Shown: positions 21,901-33,954 of the stretch, in pieces
Layout of the letters: each line of letters begins with the position of its first letter
Numbering within the stretch: position 1 is the first letter of the stretch
Assembly (NCBI RefSeq): GCF_003589595.1
Contig: NW_020654051.1
Span: 9,037,810-9,101,809 of the forward strand
Direction of reading: 5' to 3'
From: Hyposmocoma kahamanoa
Lineage: Eukaryota > Arthropoda > Insecta > Lepidoptera > Cosmopterigidae
DNA: 64,000 bases
Translations under genes and position numbers: made by a program
Notes under the pieces: generated by a model
The model's database searches: none
What the model saw: the letters and a program-made list of their open reading frames with translations, nothing else
Told to the model about the DNA's origin: nothing

Positions 21901-22157
21901 AAATAAGTCGCAGTGTGTATCAAGAAAGTGGAGAGTAAGTGTAGAGTGTGTTGTGATACTGATTCAACAATAAGTGTATGTGTGTGAAATATCTGAGGGT
22001 GCGTTATAATTGTTGCTTTTGGATTCATATAAGGTCTTAACATTAGGAGAGTCGGATACCAAAAAAGTTTAGATGAAGGTACACAAACTAATTGTTTGAT
22101 TATTCACTTAAATAAAATTTGTGAGATTACAATAATATCGCCTCTGTAACATTATAA

Positions 22158-23105
22158 TCATAGCATTTTAACAAAGTTGTCAATTTTTTTTATTTCGTAA
22201 CGGGAAAGAGAGTACATATTTATTTTACTGTTAATGAAGTTATATAGACGAGCGCTGAGAACATGGAAGTGCCTTCTAGCCAAGGTAGTCCTACGTTGCC
22301 TGTAAGGGCATACATAATTGCATCTACGTTTCCGAAGGAATGTAGGGTCATATTTTAATAGCATATGTTTCCGTAAGATCACTTGTAGTACATATAGCTG
22401 CCTAACTGATAGAACTGAGGAGTCGTCGTGTAATAGAGAAGTTGGGTAATGATAAGGCTTTTTAAACATAACCTTTAAGATTGACCTCTGAGCTCTTTCC
22501 AGTTTAAGCAAAATGGTTTTTGCCGCACCACCCCAAACTGTAAGATTGTAAGCAAACAAGGACACACACAGGGCAGAATAAGTCATGTGAAGGGTGTCAG
22601 CACCAGTTACTTGCCCGAGGTTTTTAAAAACATAGATCAGTTTACGAACTCGTGTAGTCAAAGAATTTATGCGATTGCGTCAACTGAGGGTTTGGTCAAT
22701 AGTTACACCGAGACACTTAACTTCCTTAGTGGCTGTAATGTAAGGACAGGTACAATTATGACTTGGAGTTACGCAAGTATGGACCTTTATAAAAAATGCA
22801 TTAGGAGGTGGGACTGAAGTTTGTTTGAGCGCGAATGGAAGAAAAAAGGTTTTTGACAAGTTGATGGTGAGTAAATTGGAGGACACCCATCTCATTACCG
22901 CAGTTAGAGCATTCTCTGCCTGTTCACCTCTTTCCATGTATTTCCATGTATTAATAAGGCTGTGTCATCAGCGTAGGTGATGATCCTGCAGTTTGTAAAC
23001 TGTAGTTGGCATAGGTCATTAATGTATGCAATGAAAAGGGTAGGACCAAGAATACTTTCTTGCGGAACACCGATTGAAAGTAGCTCGTCATCACTAATAT
23101 AATTA
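22158..23105 (-). mobile_element. Non-LTR reverse transcriptase fragment with intact YADD motif
   Basis: On the minus strand the order is GVPQESILGPTLFIAYINDL (motif B side, about 23085-23020), then IITYADDTALL (about 22985-22955) and, after a break, NLLTINLSKTFFLPF and VKCLGVTIDQTLS (to 22680). A 167-codon frame (22661-22158) follows, with LFAYNLTVWGGA, KLERAQRSILKVM and a Tyr/Arg-rich C-terminus. The thumb and C-terminal part is nearly intact, so it is younger than the 11.4-kb LINE. The clade is uncertain. No ORF1 or endonuclease is present. Confidence 0.85.
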
Positions 23106-23216
23106 ATTCCCTATATAATTCCATATCTTTATTTATTGCAACATAAACAATATTAATTGACAAATACGTCATAGAAAATATATTTTATTTGTATAAACAT
23201 CAATAATATTAGTTTT

Positions 23217-23522
23217 AGTAGCCGTAGAGCTCCTTATTAAATAGTTCCTCCAGGGAAGTACTGCTATCTTGCTTATTTCTGCCGCCAACCGGTATTGTGA
23301 GCATTAGTTTCTTCTTTCCGGTTTTGAGGGGAAAGGCTGCTGATGAATTTACAGGCACATGGAACTTGTCAACTTATGTCTCAGGGTGACGGGCGCAGTG
23401 GTAGTGCCCCTCAGATCTTTGCAATTTAAAGCTCTGAGAGGCACTGTATTTGCTGTGGACAGGCGAATGCTTACCACCAAAAGCACGACTCGTTCTTCCT
23501 TACACATAGTAGCATAAAAAAA
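23217..23522 (+). mobile_element. SINE-A copy, near full length
   Basis: It starts AGTAGCCGTAGAGCTCC and includes CCAGGGAAGTACTGC, TTTCTGCCGCCAA, AATTTACAGGCACATGGAAC and the stem-loop (right arm slightly decayed). It ends CATAGTAGCATAAAAAAAG. Confidence 0.88.
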
Positions 23523-24779
23523 GTAACATAAAGGCTTTACATGTATTTAGACTGTTTAGTTTGTATTTTCAATTATGGTTTTGCTTAAAACAAGTGTTTT
23601 AAAATGAATATGGGTGCTATAAATAGGATAAGCACATAAAGTTTATTGAAGTATTAAACGGAAAAGGCAGTTTTATCAAGAAGATACTTTTATAACCAAT
23701 TAATACGGTCAATACTGTCTTCATCGTAGGCAATCAATCTTAATACCCGACAGTATCAATACGCAGCGTACGTCACACTTATACAGAGCTAATAGATCAA
23801 ATAAATCCATTAAAAAGGTATAATTAAAACGGTTGTCTTTTTCTCACAGACATGTTCCAAATTACCTCTCAGGGACTGAGGAAGTAAAAAGAAAAAACAA
23901 GGGCGGATTGGCCAAATTGCGGACAATATTTCACCTTGTGGTAGCATCTGGCCGCAGAGAATGAAACACATTGAGACTTTCAGTCAGGATATTAAAAGGC
24001 AAATTGCTGTGTGACTGTGTTCCGCCCATCGCTTCATACATCACACTGAAAAAGAAATATCAATTTGTTATGTCTTCCTTACCTTTTACAATATTAAAAT
24101 GTTAACATCGAACATGTGAAACAGAATTTATTACACCAATTCGGAAGTGTGTTAAAAACGAATTTGGGGTGAATTCATTAGCTTACCGTTTGTGAAATGG
24201 GCCTCGGATTCAATATTCCTCCGCGGACAATTTACATTCAACGCCACGCACGCCCAGTTGAAATACTGTGTGCGCTATTCTTAAAACAGTAGAACATATT
24301 TGGGTATTTTAATTTCTTTCTTAGAGAATCGGTGACTTATTCGATGTATCTATATTTCCTGTGTTTTATAGCTAAACACATAAAAGGGTATTTTTCTGAA
24401 AGAAACATTCGAACAATAATAACAGTAATTGTTAAAAGTTTACAACATAGCCATGAAGTCTCTAGACTCCTGAACGAGATATAACCTGTGTTATAGAAGT
24501 CAGTGTAGTATCTCAGCATATGACAAAGATTACACTATTTTTAGCAAAACAAATTAACCATACAATCACTAAATTTGAATTGTTTTCGACTGAGATTGTA
24601 AAGTACTACTAAGTAGTATTGTAAAAGCGAGTTTACTGGGCTGAGCAAAGACTGGCAACGCATTGGCAGCTCATCTGATGTTTCAAATGTCCAAGGGCAT
24701 CATTCCCACCTCCCATCAAGTGGCTCGTTTGCTTCCTTCTTTACATAAAAAAAGTACAAATCTACTATGCTGATGTCCG
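23523..24779. other. No recognised gene
   Basis: Moderately GC-rich unique sequence at 23880-24010 lacks a clear frame. The remainder is AT-rich. Confidence 0.4.
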
Positions 24780-24784
24780 CAGCT

Positions 24785-25008
24785 ATGTCATCATCATCAT
24801 CAACACACTTTTGAGCACGGGTCTCCTCTCTCGGAGAGGTTGAGAAAAATCTTCGATCTGCTGGTTTTATAATTATGTTAAATTTCAAATTAAATTTCGC
24901 AAAACTTAAAAAAAAAACAAAAACTTAAAAGTGTGAGATTGGATTCGAACCCACGGGCTCTGGTTGAGAAGCGGTAGGTCAAACCTTTAGGCTACCATGA
25001 CACTTCTG
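24785..25008 (-). mobile_element. tRNA-derived SINE (family B), minus strand
   Basis: From the left it has a CATCATCATCATCA tract, the tail (GAGCACGGGTCTCCTCTCTC), the body (GTTAAATTTCAAATTAAATT), the reverse B box (TGGATTCGAACCCAC near 24943) and the reverse A box (TTTAGGCTACCATGACAC near 24987). Confidence 0.75.
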
Positions 25009-25463
25009 TAAGATTTCCTAAAATTATTCCTATCGAATATTGCTATTTAATATTTTAGTTTTGTCTAGTTAACATTTTCAAGGAGAGACATTAAACTTTC
25101 ACTTTTTAACCTTAACTTTTCGCCTAACTCAAATTTTCGTTCCCTTCGATATTGCCATTGACCTAATTTTGAGAATAGAACCCTAGCCATTTTTCTACCA
25201 AGAGACACTTACACGAAGAGAGTGTGGAATGTTTAATGTCACCCTCCATAGAGGCCGTGATTCTTAAAAAACAATCCCTTCTTTAGACTCTCTTCTTGAA
25301 TGCAAAGTACTTTTGTTATTTATTCCAGGTACTTACACAGTTTATAGCTATAAAATAATTTCAAAACCGATTACCTATTTGATTCGTCGTTGAAAACAAT
25401 ATTTATGTAATAAGTTCACAGTCCACCATTGTAATATGGTTTTGCAACCTTATAAGTTCAGTT

Positions 25464-25778
25464 TTAGTAGCAATACAACTCCACGTCGAAGAGTTTATAA
25501 ATATTGCAATCTACCTATTTCCTACCTTACCAATTCTGCAGCCAAGCACTAATGTGAGAATTACTGCGTTCCAGTTTCAACGGGTAGGGGTGCTGCTGAA
25601 AGTACAAGTACAAGGGACTTGTCATCTTATGTCTCAGGGTGGCAGGCGCAGTGGCAGTGCCCCTTCGATCTTTGCAATTTAGAGCTCTGAGCGACACTGC
25701 AACTGTTATGGATAAGGGTATCGCTTACCACCAGGTGCACGACTTGTTCGTCCCGTCGCTTGGTAGGTATTATATTAA
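25464..25778 (+). mobile_element. SINE-A copy, diverged
   Basis: The order is head AGTAGCAATACAACTCC, middle TTCTGCAGCCAAGCACTAAT, GGACTTGTCATCTTATGTCT, stem-loop (GCAGTGCCCCTTCGATCTTT) and tail ACGACTTGTTCGTCCCGTC. Confidence 0.85.
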
Positions 25779-26521
25779 ATTTTTGTATTATTTAAAAAGT
25801 TGAAATGGTGAGTCTGAGAATGAAATAGGCTTTTGTGCAGAGTAACTTTTAGTTTTAAACTAATTCCTACTTATAAGTTGAAACATTTATTGCAATACTT
25901 TTTAAAGAGTCTTGTAAAGGAAAACAGTCATAAATATCAAATGTCAAATACTCGCCATGATATTTTAAACATTGGAAAGGAAGGGTAGAGGGTCCAAATT
26001 TTCTAATAGACCAGCCTGTATTATGAAACATAATTACATTTTTTAAATGTTGAAAAAAAGGTTGACAACCAAGCAAAAAATATATTTAAACGGTAGTTTT
26101 CTATTTTTCTGTTAATAAACGTTAAGAACTTCAAATAATTCACATTTTGCAATTTATGTTTTTATTTAAATTCGTTTAATACAACAATAATAATAATAAA
26201 AGACCACCTTTAAAATCAAAAATAATTTTTTTAACACTGGTAACACACAATTGGGATCAAAAACATTTTTTTGGCCTCATTTTTGTTGTATCATTGATAT
26301 CATTCGTGCTTCGTTTCTCAAACTTGAATGTTTTCATGTCTCGGTAGTACGTTTGTTAAATTATTGTGTGTTGTTGTTAAAATTGTTGCCCATTGTTAAT
26401 ATTTTCTTAAAAATAATTAAATTATAGGAAATAAGAACCTCAACTTTTTCTGATTTCGTTAAAAATAAGGTATTGCTCACCTGTATTCACACCTTGACAA
26501 TGAAATTTCTTCCAAGCCTAT

Positions 26522-26762
26522 TTTTTATGATACCAAGTGATAGGGTGAAATAGTTTTATGCCTGGTAATAAACGACGCGCCTGTCCATAACAGTTGCAGT
26601 GACGTGTATATACAGATATAAATATCGTAAAGACCTGAGGGACACCGCCACTGCGCCCATCTGCCAAAAGTACTGCCAAAGTCCCATGTGCCTGTAATTT
26701 ATTCACATTACTGCTTGACGGCTGAAATAGGTTAGGTAGCAGTACTGCCCTTGAGAAACTCT
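26522..26762 (-). mobile_element. SINE-A copy, minus strand, with internal substitution
   Basis: It begins with tail sequence (ATGATACCAAGTGATAGG) and GCGCCTGTCCATAACAGTTG. It then has an atypical ATATACAGATATAAATATCG segment where the stem-loop arm should be, then ACCGCCACTGCGCCC and the reversed head (GGTAGCAGTACTGCC). Confidence 0.8.
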
Positions 26763-27632
26763 ATCAGAAAGAGTTCTAATGCTACTAAAGTCGTTTCCAA
26801 GTCATTTTCATATAATCAGCTAAACAAAAGAAAACGAGCCCATGCAGCGTCCGCAACTCCGTCATCCGGTCAGTTATACCCAGCAGGGCGATGTGTTTGC
26901 CTTATTTGCCTAAGGCTCTTATTTATTAGTTGACACCCTTTTAAGTGTATGTTCAGATTATGAAACGAAACAAATGTTGCTAAGGAGACGTCCAGAATCA
27001 CAAAAAAGATTGCAAAAAAAACTCGTAAATGCAGGAGCTTTTATTACGGAACTGCAGATTTTTTGGCGTAGGTAGTAACCTACTCCACATAAATATGGCT
27101 TTGAAATGGCTTTTTTTTCCAAATTACAGAGGAGTTTTAATGACAAAAGTTATTTCTTATCGTTTACTGTGCATGCCCTTAAAAGGATGTCAGCTAATAA
27201 ATTATAACCTTAATATAAAAGTCCCACTTGAAACCCAGAAGTGGGTTCTAATTTAAACTTTTTTATATGGTTCAGGAGGTTTGAGTCAACCAAATTTCTT
27301 TGGGTACCTTCGGACCCAAGGGAAAATATCTTTTTGTCTTACACAGTCCTTTCCTGCTTTAGGGATGAATAAGGGGTATGTTTTCACTTTCTATCCTCAT
27401 TACCAAGTGAAATTGCCCTATAACATTGCTCATGTACATTTCGGCCTTTGTTATTTTGTTTGTTTTAACGTCCTTTATTTAGTACTTAGTAAAAATGAAA
27501 GATTTGAATTTATAGGCCGGTTTTTTTTATATTTCAGGCACATTCATATAATGCGTCCTTAATACTTTTATGATGTCGACGGCTTTTATCTAATTACCTA
27601 GTTCGGATTCTTATCTGACGTTTACTTTGGGC
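26763..27632. other. No recognised gene
   Basis: A 93-codon frame at 27281-27562 (rich in Phe and Tyr) and a 75-codon frame at 27029-27256 lack recognisable motifs. Nothing else stands out. Confidence 0.4.
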
Positions 27633-28435
27633 CAGGGCTGGGCAAAATACATGCTACGTCTGAATTGAAATACAAATTACAAAATACTTCCTTATATGTT
27701 TTTAAAATAGGAAATACCTAATACTTTCTTGGGGTACATTTAAAATACAAAATATAAATAGAAATGTCAAAATACTTTATTAGTATACCTGTCGCGACAT
27801 GTGGAAACCAACAATTTCCTTCAAAGTTTTTTTCCTTCCACAATACATATCTTAAAAAAGAAGTTTTAAATTATTCAGTTTTACCAGAAAAAAAATCTGT
27901 TAAACCAATCAATACAACCATACTACAGAGCAGGAAGTACGTATAATTATTATTAATATTCCCATACAAGACGAATACTTTATATACGTGTAAATGCCAT
28001 TCATAACAAGTTCACAACATAAATTAGAAAGATGGTTCACTAAAATCACAAATTCACAATGCCATTATAACCCTTAGACTACTCAAGTTATAATCGCGAA
28101 AAGATGACTTTGACAGCTTTGACATTACCATGCACTGTTGCCATCTGCAAATGTGCTTCTACTGCATTGAATACGAGTATTTCATATCCATAGAAGCTCA
28201 ATTTTCAAACGTTCCATTTTACACACATTTTATACAAAAAAAAGTATTTTGTTGAAATATATTTCACAAATAAATTATTTGATACACAAGTTACAAAATA
28301 CATTACGGTCAGACATTTGAAATACCAATTACAAAATACATTTTTAGGGAGTAATTGAAATACAAATACAAAATACGTATTTGTATTTTAAATACGTATT
28401 TCAATTACAAGTAATTCAAATACTGCCCAGCCCTG
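27633..28435. mobile_element. Non-autonomous hAT-like element (803 bp) with perfect 8-bp target-site duplication
   Basis: The left end is CAGGGCTGGGCAAAATAC and the right end is GTAATTCAAATACTGCCCAGCCCTG (last bases quoted in part), which begin with inverted CAGGGCTGGGCA. CTTTGGGC borders both sides (27625-27632 and 28436-28443). An 8-bp duplication with CAGGG-type ends is diagnostic of hAT. Subterminal AAATACAAATTACAAAATAC words recur inverted near both ends. There is no transposase frame, so it would depend on a relative elsewhere. Confidence 0.92.
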
Positions 28436-28724
28436 CTTTGGGCATTCCATTCAAATTATTAAGAAAAACGACTACTTTTATTTAAAAACCATCAAAAAAG
28501 AGCTTTAAATACATTTCCCCGCACCAAAAATAAAAATAATGGAAAACAAAAGCTACGGTCGACAACAAAGGCTATTGTTATGCTGTATAGTTATTTTACA
28601 TAGTACCTAAAAACCCAAATGAAGCTGTTAACCACACATAAGTATCGCGGGAATCAATTCGATTTTGCCCATCAATAGCAGCTACTTAGTTCTGGATGTT
28701 ACCTGTAACAGGTAGGTGGGTGGG

Positions 28725-28956
28725 GGGATAGAGGGGAAAGCCAGGAGAGCTCTGGAGCAGTGCAAGCGCCATCGTCGACGGGGAAGCACGTTTCGCGCGC
28801 TCTCTCACAGTCAAACTCACGCACTGTACATAGAATAAAATAAAATTTTAAGTAGAGTGGCCGAGTGAAGTGACGAACGTGTTGTGACGGTGTACTGCAA
28901 CCATCGAGCTTCCGAGTTTAGTTCTGTAAATAATTTAAACCGTTACATATGTAAGT
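28725..28956 (+). promoter_or_regulatory. Candidate promoter / non-coding first exon
   Basis: A GC-rich patch (GCGCCATCGTCGACGGGGAA, ACGTTTCGCGCGCTCTCTC) is followed by an initiator-like CACAGTC near 28807, A-rich leader and a splice-donor-like TAT/GTAAGT near 28948-28956. It matches none of the repeat families here. Direction and function are inference; no TATA box, downstream element or coding exon was confirmed. Confidence 0.3.
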
Positions 28957-29769
28957 TTATTGTTTATTTATTAGTTTAAGATGAATTATGTGTAAAGATC
29001 CTAAAATATTTCTGAGACAGCGTACAAATTTGTCTATGAGCACATGTTTAAGATCTTTTGGTAGTTAATGGCTTATATAAACTATTGTTAATATATAATT
29101 AACAGAAATATATAAACAAGAGAAAAAGTTGTCGGAAAGCTCACTGCATATTGTGCTTTAATTAAATTAAAAATATCAACAGTTTTATTCATTTCAAACA
29201 GAACATACTTTGATGAAACATTTTGATCTTTGATGAACAAACCTTTTTTTTATTTTACCATATACTACTCGTAATGAATTTATATAAAAATCAATGAGAA
29301 CATTACTCCCGTTAAAAGAGTAAAATGTAGCAAATAGCCTACTAACTAGAGCAAACATATACCCCTATTTTTAAGGTACGACAGGTACGAGGGCCATAAT
29401 AGAATTATCGCTACGACCTAACAAAACCTTTGGGTCAGAGTTACTTGTTGCTTTCGTACTAAAGCAAGAACGGTTTGAAAATTCGTATTGTGATAATAAA
29501 AACTGTATAAATTGTCATTTGGTAAACATAATATCTTGTACTGCGTGGTTCCTGGTTAGGTAAGAAACCACCCCATATCTGACAGTGGACATTGTAGAGA
29601 CAGTGACAACGTAATCGATAAGTTCAGAAGCAGTAACGGCGTTTCTATAGACGCGTTTAAAAATAATTTTTCAAAAACATCTGCGATTGCTGGAAATGAA
29701 TAAGCATACTCACATGTTCGCCATAATGACAATTTAATTTCTGAATTTATCTATTAATGTAATATTTTT
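28957..29769. other. No recognised gene
   Basis: AT-rich; if the preceding patch is a first exon, this would be intron. Confidence 0.35.
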
Positions 29770-30053
29770 TTAGTACCAGTAGAGCTTCTTGTGAAAGGGT
29801 TCGTCCAGGGTAGTACTGCCACCTTACCTATTTCTGCCGCCAAGCATAATGTCCGCATTACTGCATTCCGGTTTTGACATGGGACTTGTCAACATATGTC
29901 TCAGGGTGACGACCGCTGTGGCAGTGCCCCTCAAATCTTTGCGACTTAAAGCTCTGAGTGGCACTGCAACTGTTATGGACAGGCGTGTAACTTACCATCA
30001 GGCCCACGATCTGTTCGTCCCGTCACTCGATATTATATATTTAAAAAAGTAAT
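29770..30053 (+). mobile_element. SINE-A copy, near full length
   Basis: It includes TAGTACCAGTAGAGCTTC, GTACTGCCACCTTACCTATT, TCTGCCGCCAAGCATAATG, a short deletion before GGGACTTGTCAAC, an intact stem-loop (GCAGTGCCCCTCAAATCTTT) and the tail TTCGTCCCGTCACTCGATAT. Confidence 0.9.
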
Positions 30054-30952
30054 TGATAAAAGTACGATTAAAAGGATTATTTTTTGAATGCAAAAAGTGT
30101 CTTAATTGAAGAACTGTAGCAGATTGCCGTCGGTGTTACTTATTGTCTAGTTACCGTAAAATGTACTAATTTAGTTTTGAAGTTCATATGATCCAATTGA
30201 TGGACAACAATGTTGTTTAAAATAAATTTTATTCCTTAAAGTGAAAGAGAGAGCGAAGTGGTAACCTCATTCTGATTATGCTGGAATAGGTTTTGTGTTA
30301 AGTCAATCAGATAAGGCAAACATGTGTAATTATTAAATCTTTCTCCTATTTACCTACTTATTAAACAGTGAACTATGTAAGTAAGAAAGTAAATAATTTC
30401 AATATAATTAGCGTTCACGACAACTACGTAAATTTCTTTGTCAGCAAAACTTCATTAATTCAGAATCGAAATTGAAAGTTAGAACAAACAACCTTCATAA
30501 AATGCCTTATTATTCAAGAAATTTTGCGCAATACTAATTTTGTAGATATTCGGCTAATATTATTAATTTTGGCAAAATCGAATCAACTTATTAAGGCAAG
30601 GCGGATTGTAACTTTGACTCGGCAACTCGTCTCAAGGGTATGTCAATGGGGGACGTTAATCTGTGCTTTGGCGGCGTTCCAAGACTGAACAGATTAGATA
30701 TGGAAGTAGGGGGAAGGTCTTAGATCATAACTATATCTTCAGCAGCAAATATTCTTAATCATCTACATGTTCACATGACTTTCAAATACTATGTCTACAA
30801 AGTTCCAGTGCTTGTTTCCACAAAATCATATTTAAAAAATTATGGAATCGCAGTCCTAGCATCTAAATTGTCAATGTGTTTTTCTTTTGTTTCATTTCTT
30901 GAATATAAACAAAGTGAAATTTAGGACCACGCCTTTTGCCGTCAGGTTAGAT
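30054..30952. other. No recognised gene
   Basis: AT-rich. A more GC-rich block at 30600-30720 has no readable family. Confidence 0.4.
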
Positions 30953-31076
30953 TTAGTAGCAGTAGAGCTCCTTGTGAAAGAGTTCCTCCTAGGTAAGATG
31001 GCAGTACTTCTTGCCTACTACTTGCTACTAGTACTTCTACCCTGGACGAATTCTTTTACAAGGAGCTCTTCTGCTC
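30953..31076. mobile_element. Two SINE-A heads in head-to-head inversion
   Basis: GCAGTAGAGCTCCTTGTGAA at the left is followed, about 70 bases later, by its reverse complement version TTTTACAAGGAGCTCTTCTG at the right. Both halves end in GGCAGTACTTC-like or GTACTTCTACC-like sequence facing each other. No tail or stem-loop is present in either half. Confidence 0.8.
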
Positions 31077-31519
31077 CTAATTCACTCTGGCGTACTTCCC
31101 AGGATACCCAGACCAGAACCAATAAAAAAAAATATTTCTCAAATTCGTTGTTCAATTGATCTCTGCGTAGCAACGGCGTTCTTTACTCTGTATGATCCCA
31201 ATTACATCGAAACAAAGCTTGTTATTCTTACACTTGCAAATAATACATTGATTAAAACTATAAATGCTACACAAAATACATATACAGCGTGGAAACTACT
31301 ATCGTATAATATAATATATTATCTATATAATATAATAGTACTACTATGTATAATATTAGTCAGTAAATAAAAAAATCGTTTTTCAATAAATGGAAAGAGA
31401 TTATTATCCTTTAATGGCGGGCATTCGTTTCAACGTGCAATATATACATATAATTTATAAGTGCTATAATATACATATTAAAAAAATATAATTCGATTTG
31501 TTTTATGATAAAAAAATAT

Positions 31520-31690
31520 ACACGCGATTTGAAGCGATGCCACACGATGCACAAAGGGAAGGTACTGCGATGCGTAAGTAAACGGCGTTATGGTGCGACA
31601 CCGCATTGCTCATGTAGCACTCAGAGCGTTGAAATCATAGCATTGCGACGACACGCAATGCACTTGCAACGTTCGTGTGGCATAGCTCTT
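31520..31690. repeat. CpG-rich foldback
   Basis: ATGCCACACGA (in 31536-31550) and its complement TCGTGTGGCAT (in 31666-31684) bound a segment rich in GCGATGC, GCATTGC and ACGCAATGC words. It is compositionally like the 10.6-kb and 37-kb elements. Confidence 0.55.
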
Positions 31691-31691
31691 A

Positions 31692-31760
31692 CACCCAAAA
31701 AAAGTTTCATTTCCAATGTATAACATTCGCGAAAACTTTAGAACTCGATATTCTCGTCAG
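31692..31760 (-). mobile_element. Family F fragment
   Basis: AAAGTTTCATTTCCAATGTA and GCGAAAACTTTAGAACTCGA match the module at 50214 and 51463. It immediately follows the CpG-rich foldback. Confidence 0.5.
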
Positions 31761-32065
31761 CATCTACGTTATATTATTACAGTATTTTCTCTCAGTTATC
31801 ACAAAGTCTTATACATAGAAGTCCGTGCCTCCCTAAGGGCACTACCTATATCGTTAATAATGTACGTCTCACTAAAAGATTAAACTCTCTCTGCCTTGAA
31901 AATGCCTTATGTTTACCTGACGTAATTTCAGATACTGTTCACTCAGTAATTTGTATTCGAGGCTCCATGCCACTAGGTCTATAATTCAAGTACGTAATAA
32001 TTGGTATAGACTGAAAAAATAAGTACATGTGCTATTAAAAAGCTATTCGATGGTCGAACAATTTT

Positions 32066-32165
32066 TGTGGTTGTTTATGTGTGTGTCCATGGCACCCGCG
32101 ACACAGAGTTTCCCTAGTGCGGGGCTATGTTGTGTGTGTGCGTTATTATTACTATTATTACTTAT
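32066..32165 (+). mobile_element. SINE family C tail fragment
   Basis: TGTGTGTCCATGGCACCCGC and TTTCCCTAGTGCGGGGC are followed by TTATTATTACTATTATTACTT. This matches the 16218-16404 copy from its middle to its TTA tail. Confidence 0.7.
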
Positions 32166-32779
32166 TTATCGGTAGCTTTTGTTGAAATCATGTACATCTA
32201 GGCATGAATTAACTTTAGTCACAGTCACGGAAGTAAATTTATATGGTCTGTGCTCACAGTCTTTGTAGTAAAAGAACATTGTAATTTTGTGAAATTGCTT
32301 AGATATAATTTTATAAAAAAAATAAAATTTAATGTTGAGAACACTGCTATCCTTTCCACTTTGCAGTATTAGCAGAGAGCTTTAAAAATACACGTATATA
32401 ACTGAGTAAAAGTTTGCCATACAAGACATGACTTATTTATCAAAAGTCGAGTGAAATCCAATAATAGACTAAGTTGATTTGTCGCTTGTGAACGGGGGAA
32501 GGTTAGAAAATATCAACTTCACTGAGGTTTCACGATGAAGACTTACTTTGAAAGATTGCTTTGCGTATTTCAATAGACGGTAAGTTTTCAGTGAATGGCA
32601 GTAATTTTGATAATTTAGTAATAGAAAATCTGAATTTTGCCTTTTTAATTAAATTTCGTAAGAAACATAAATACAATACATTATTTCAAACTTTCACCAT
32701 TTTTACACTTTATTTGATTTTAAAATCGGGACTTAATCGTGTCTAAACAAATTGTATTCACCTTGTGATGACTTTTTTT
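32166..32779. other. No recognised gene
   Basis: AT-rich, with no repeat or open frame of note. Confidence 0.4.
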
Positions 32780-33020
32780 TTTATAGTACCAAGTGCTTTA
32801 AATCGCAAAGATGTTAGCCAGCCACTGCGCCCATTACTAGGGTAACGGGCACAGTGGACATAAGACGACAAGTTGGCAAGTCCCATGTGCCTATAATTTC
32901 ACCAGCACCCTTACCCTTGAAAAGCAGAACGCAGTAATGCTCACAGTAACCCTTGACGACAGAAATAGGTAAGGTGGCAGTACTTCCCTGGACGAACTCT
33001 TCCACGCGGAGCTCTGCTAC
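32780..33020 (-). mobile_element. SINE-A copy, minus strand, rearranged tail side
   Basis: The head half is good (CACCAGCACCCTTACCCTTG, GACAGAAATAGGTAAGGTGG, GGACGAACTCTTCCACGCGG). The tail half is compressed: the stem-loop is reduced to one arm and part of the tail is lost. Confidence 0.82.
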
Positions 33021-33738
33021 GAAAACTCTTTTACTGGTTCCTTTTATTACCCTGCTTACTGATTCCTGGTCACTTACTTTTAAAATTTTGAATCGTTCCC
33101 GAATCCCCTTTTGTTTCCGCTATTATTAAACGAGAAGTCCTCTCAAGGCGAGAGGACGTGCTCATAAATGACTCTCAAGTAAAACTCAAGCTTCACATGA
33201 TTTACTGTTTTTAAATGTTATATCTAGATATACGTTTACAGGCTCTTTTGGTTGTCGGGATTGTTTAGTAGGGAGTGATAAAAAGGAGGGATGGTGATGA
33301 AGGAGGTTAGCATCGTTCAACTTCGACATTTTGCAACAGTCATGGTCTCGAAGGGGCTAAAGGTAAGCGTCCCATTGCAACACGTCCGAAATGTCGAGGT
33401 AAATAAAATACGTTTTTACACGATTAAATACAGATTTTAAAATCAAATAATATAATACAAATAATGCGTAGAACTTTAGAAATCTAATTACGTGATCCGT
33501 TAAACACGATCTGTGAGATCACGTAAGGTCACGAGGCCTTAAAAAGCAAGTGGCTGCTTACAAGTCTCATCTGTTTGATCTTTGTGTACAGATTTGGAAT
33601 GTTATAGACCATAGACCAGATTATTAGTTAAACCTTTTTTACACTAGCGTTCAGTAAATAAAACTCTTATGACTAATAACTTTTTAACTTCTGATATTGC
33701 GATTGTTTAGTTCTCGTAGGTGCGCCTGATTGCACCGA
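33021..33738. other. Mostly unassigned; contains a fragment related to 19340-19510
   Basis: The match at about 33060-33115 is inverted relative to that at 33270-33305. No gene is seen. Confidence 0.35.
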
Positions 33739-33954
33739 TTTTTTTTTAATGTTATTAAGTGACGGGACGAACAAGTCGTGCGCCTGATGGCTAGCTACAC
33801 GTCTATTCATAACAGTTGCAGTGCCACTCAGAGCTTTATATCGCAAAGATCTGAGGGGCACTGTCACTGCACCCGTCACTCTGATACATAAGTTGACAAG
33901 TTCCATGTACCTGTAATTTCACTAGCACCCTAACCCTTCCAAACCGGAATGCAC
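33739..33954 (-). mobile_element. SINE-A copy, minus strand, 5' truncated
   Basis: It starts with a T run and GTGACGGGACGAACAAGTCG. It contains a well-preserved stem-loop (GCAGTGCCACTCAGAGCTTT and its partner) and ends at AAACCGGAATGCAC. A family B SINE joins at that point. Confidence 0.88.

Noticed and set aside
33673..33906. 77-codon minus-strand frame and similar SVTAAVAVPLKSLR-type peptides elsewhere (3605, 29849, 60489)
   Set aside because: They recur because SINE-A copies share sequence; they are translations of the repeat and not a protein family.
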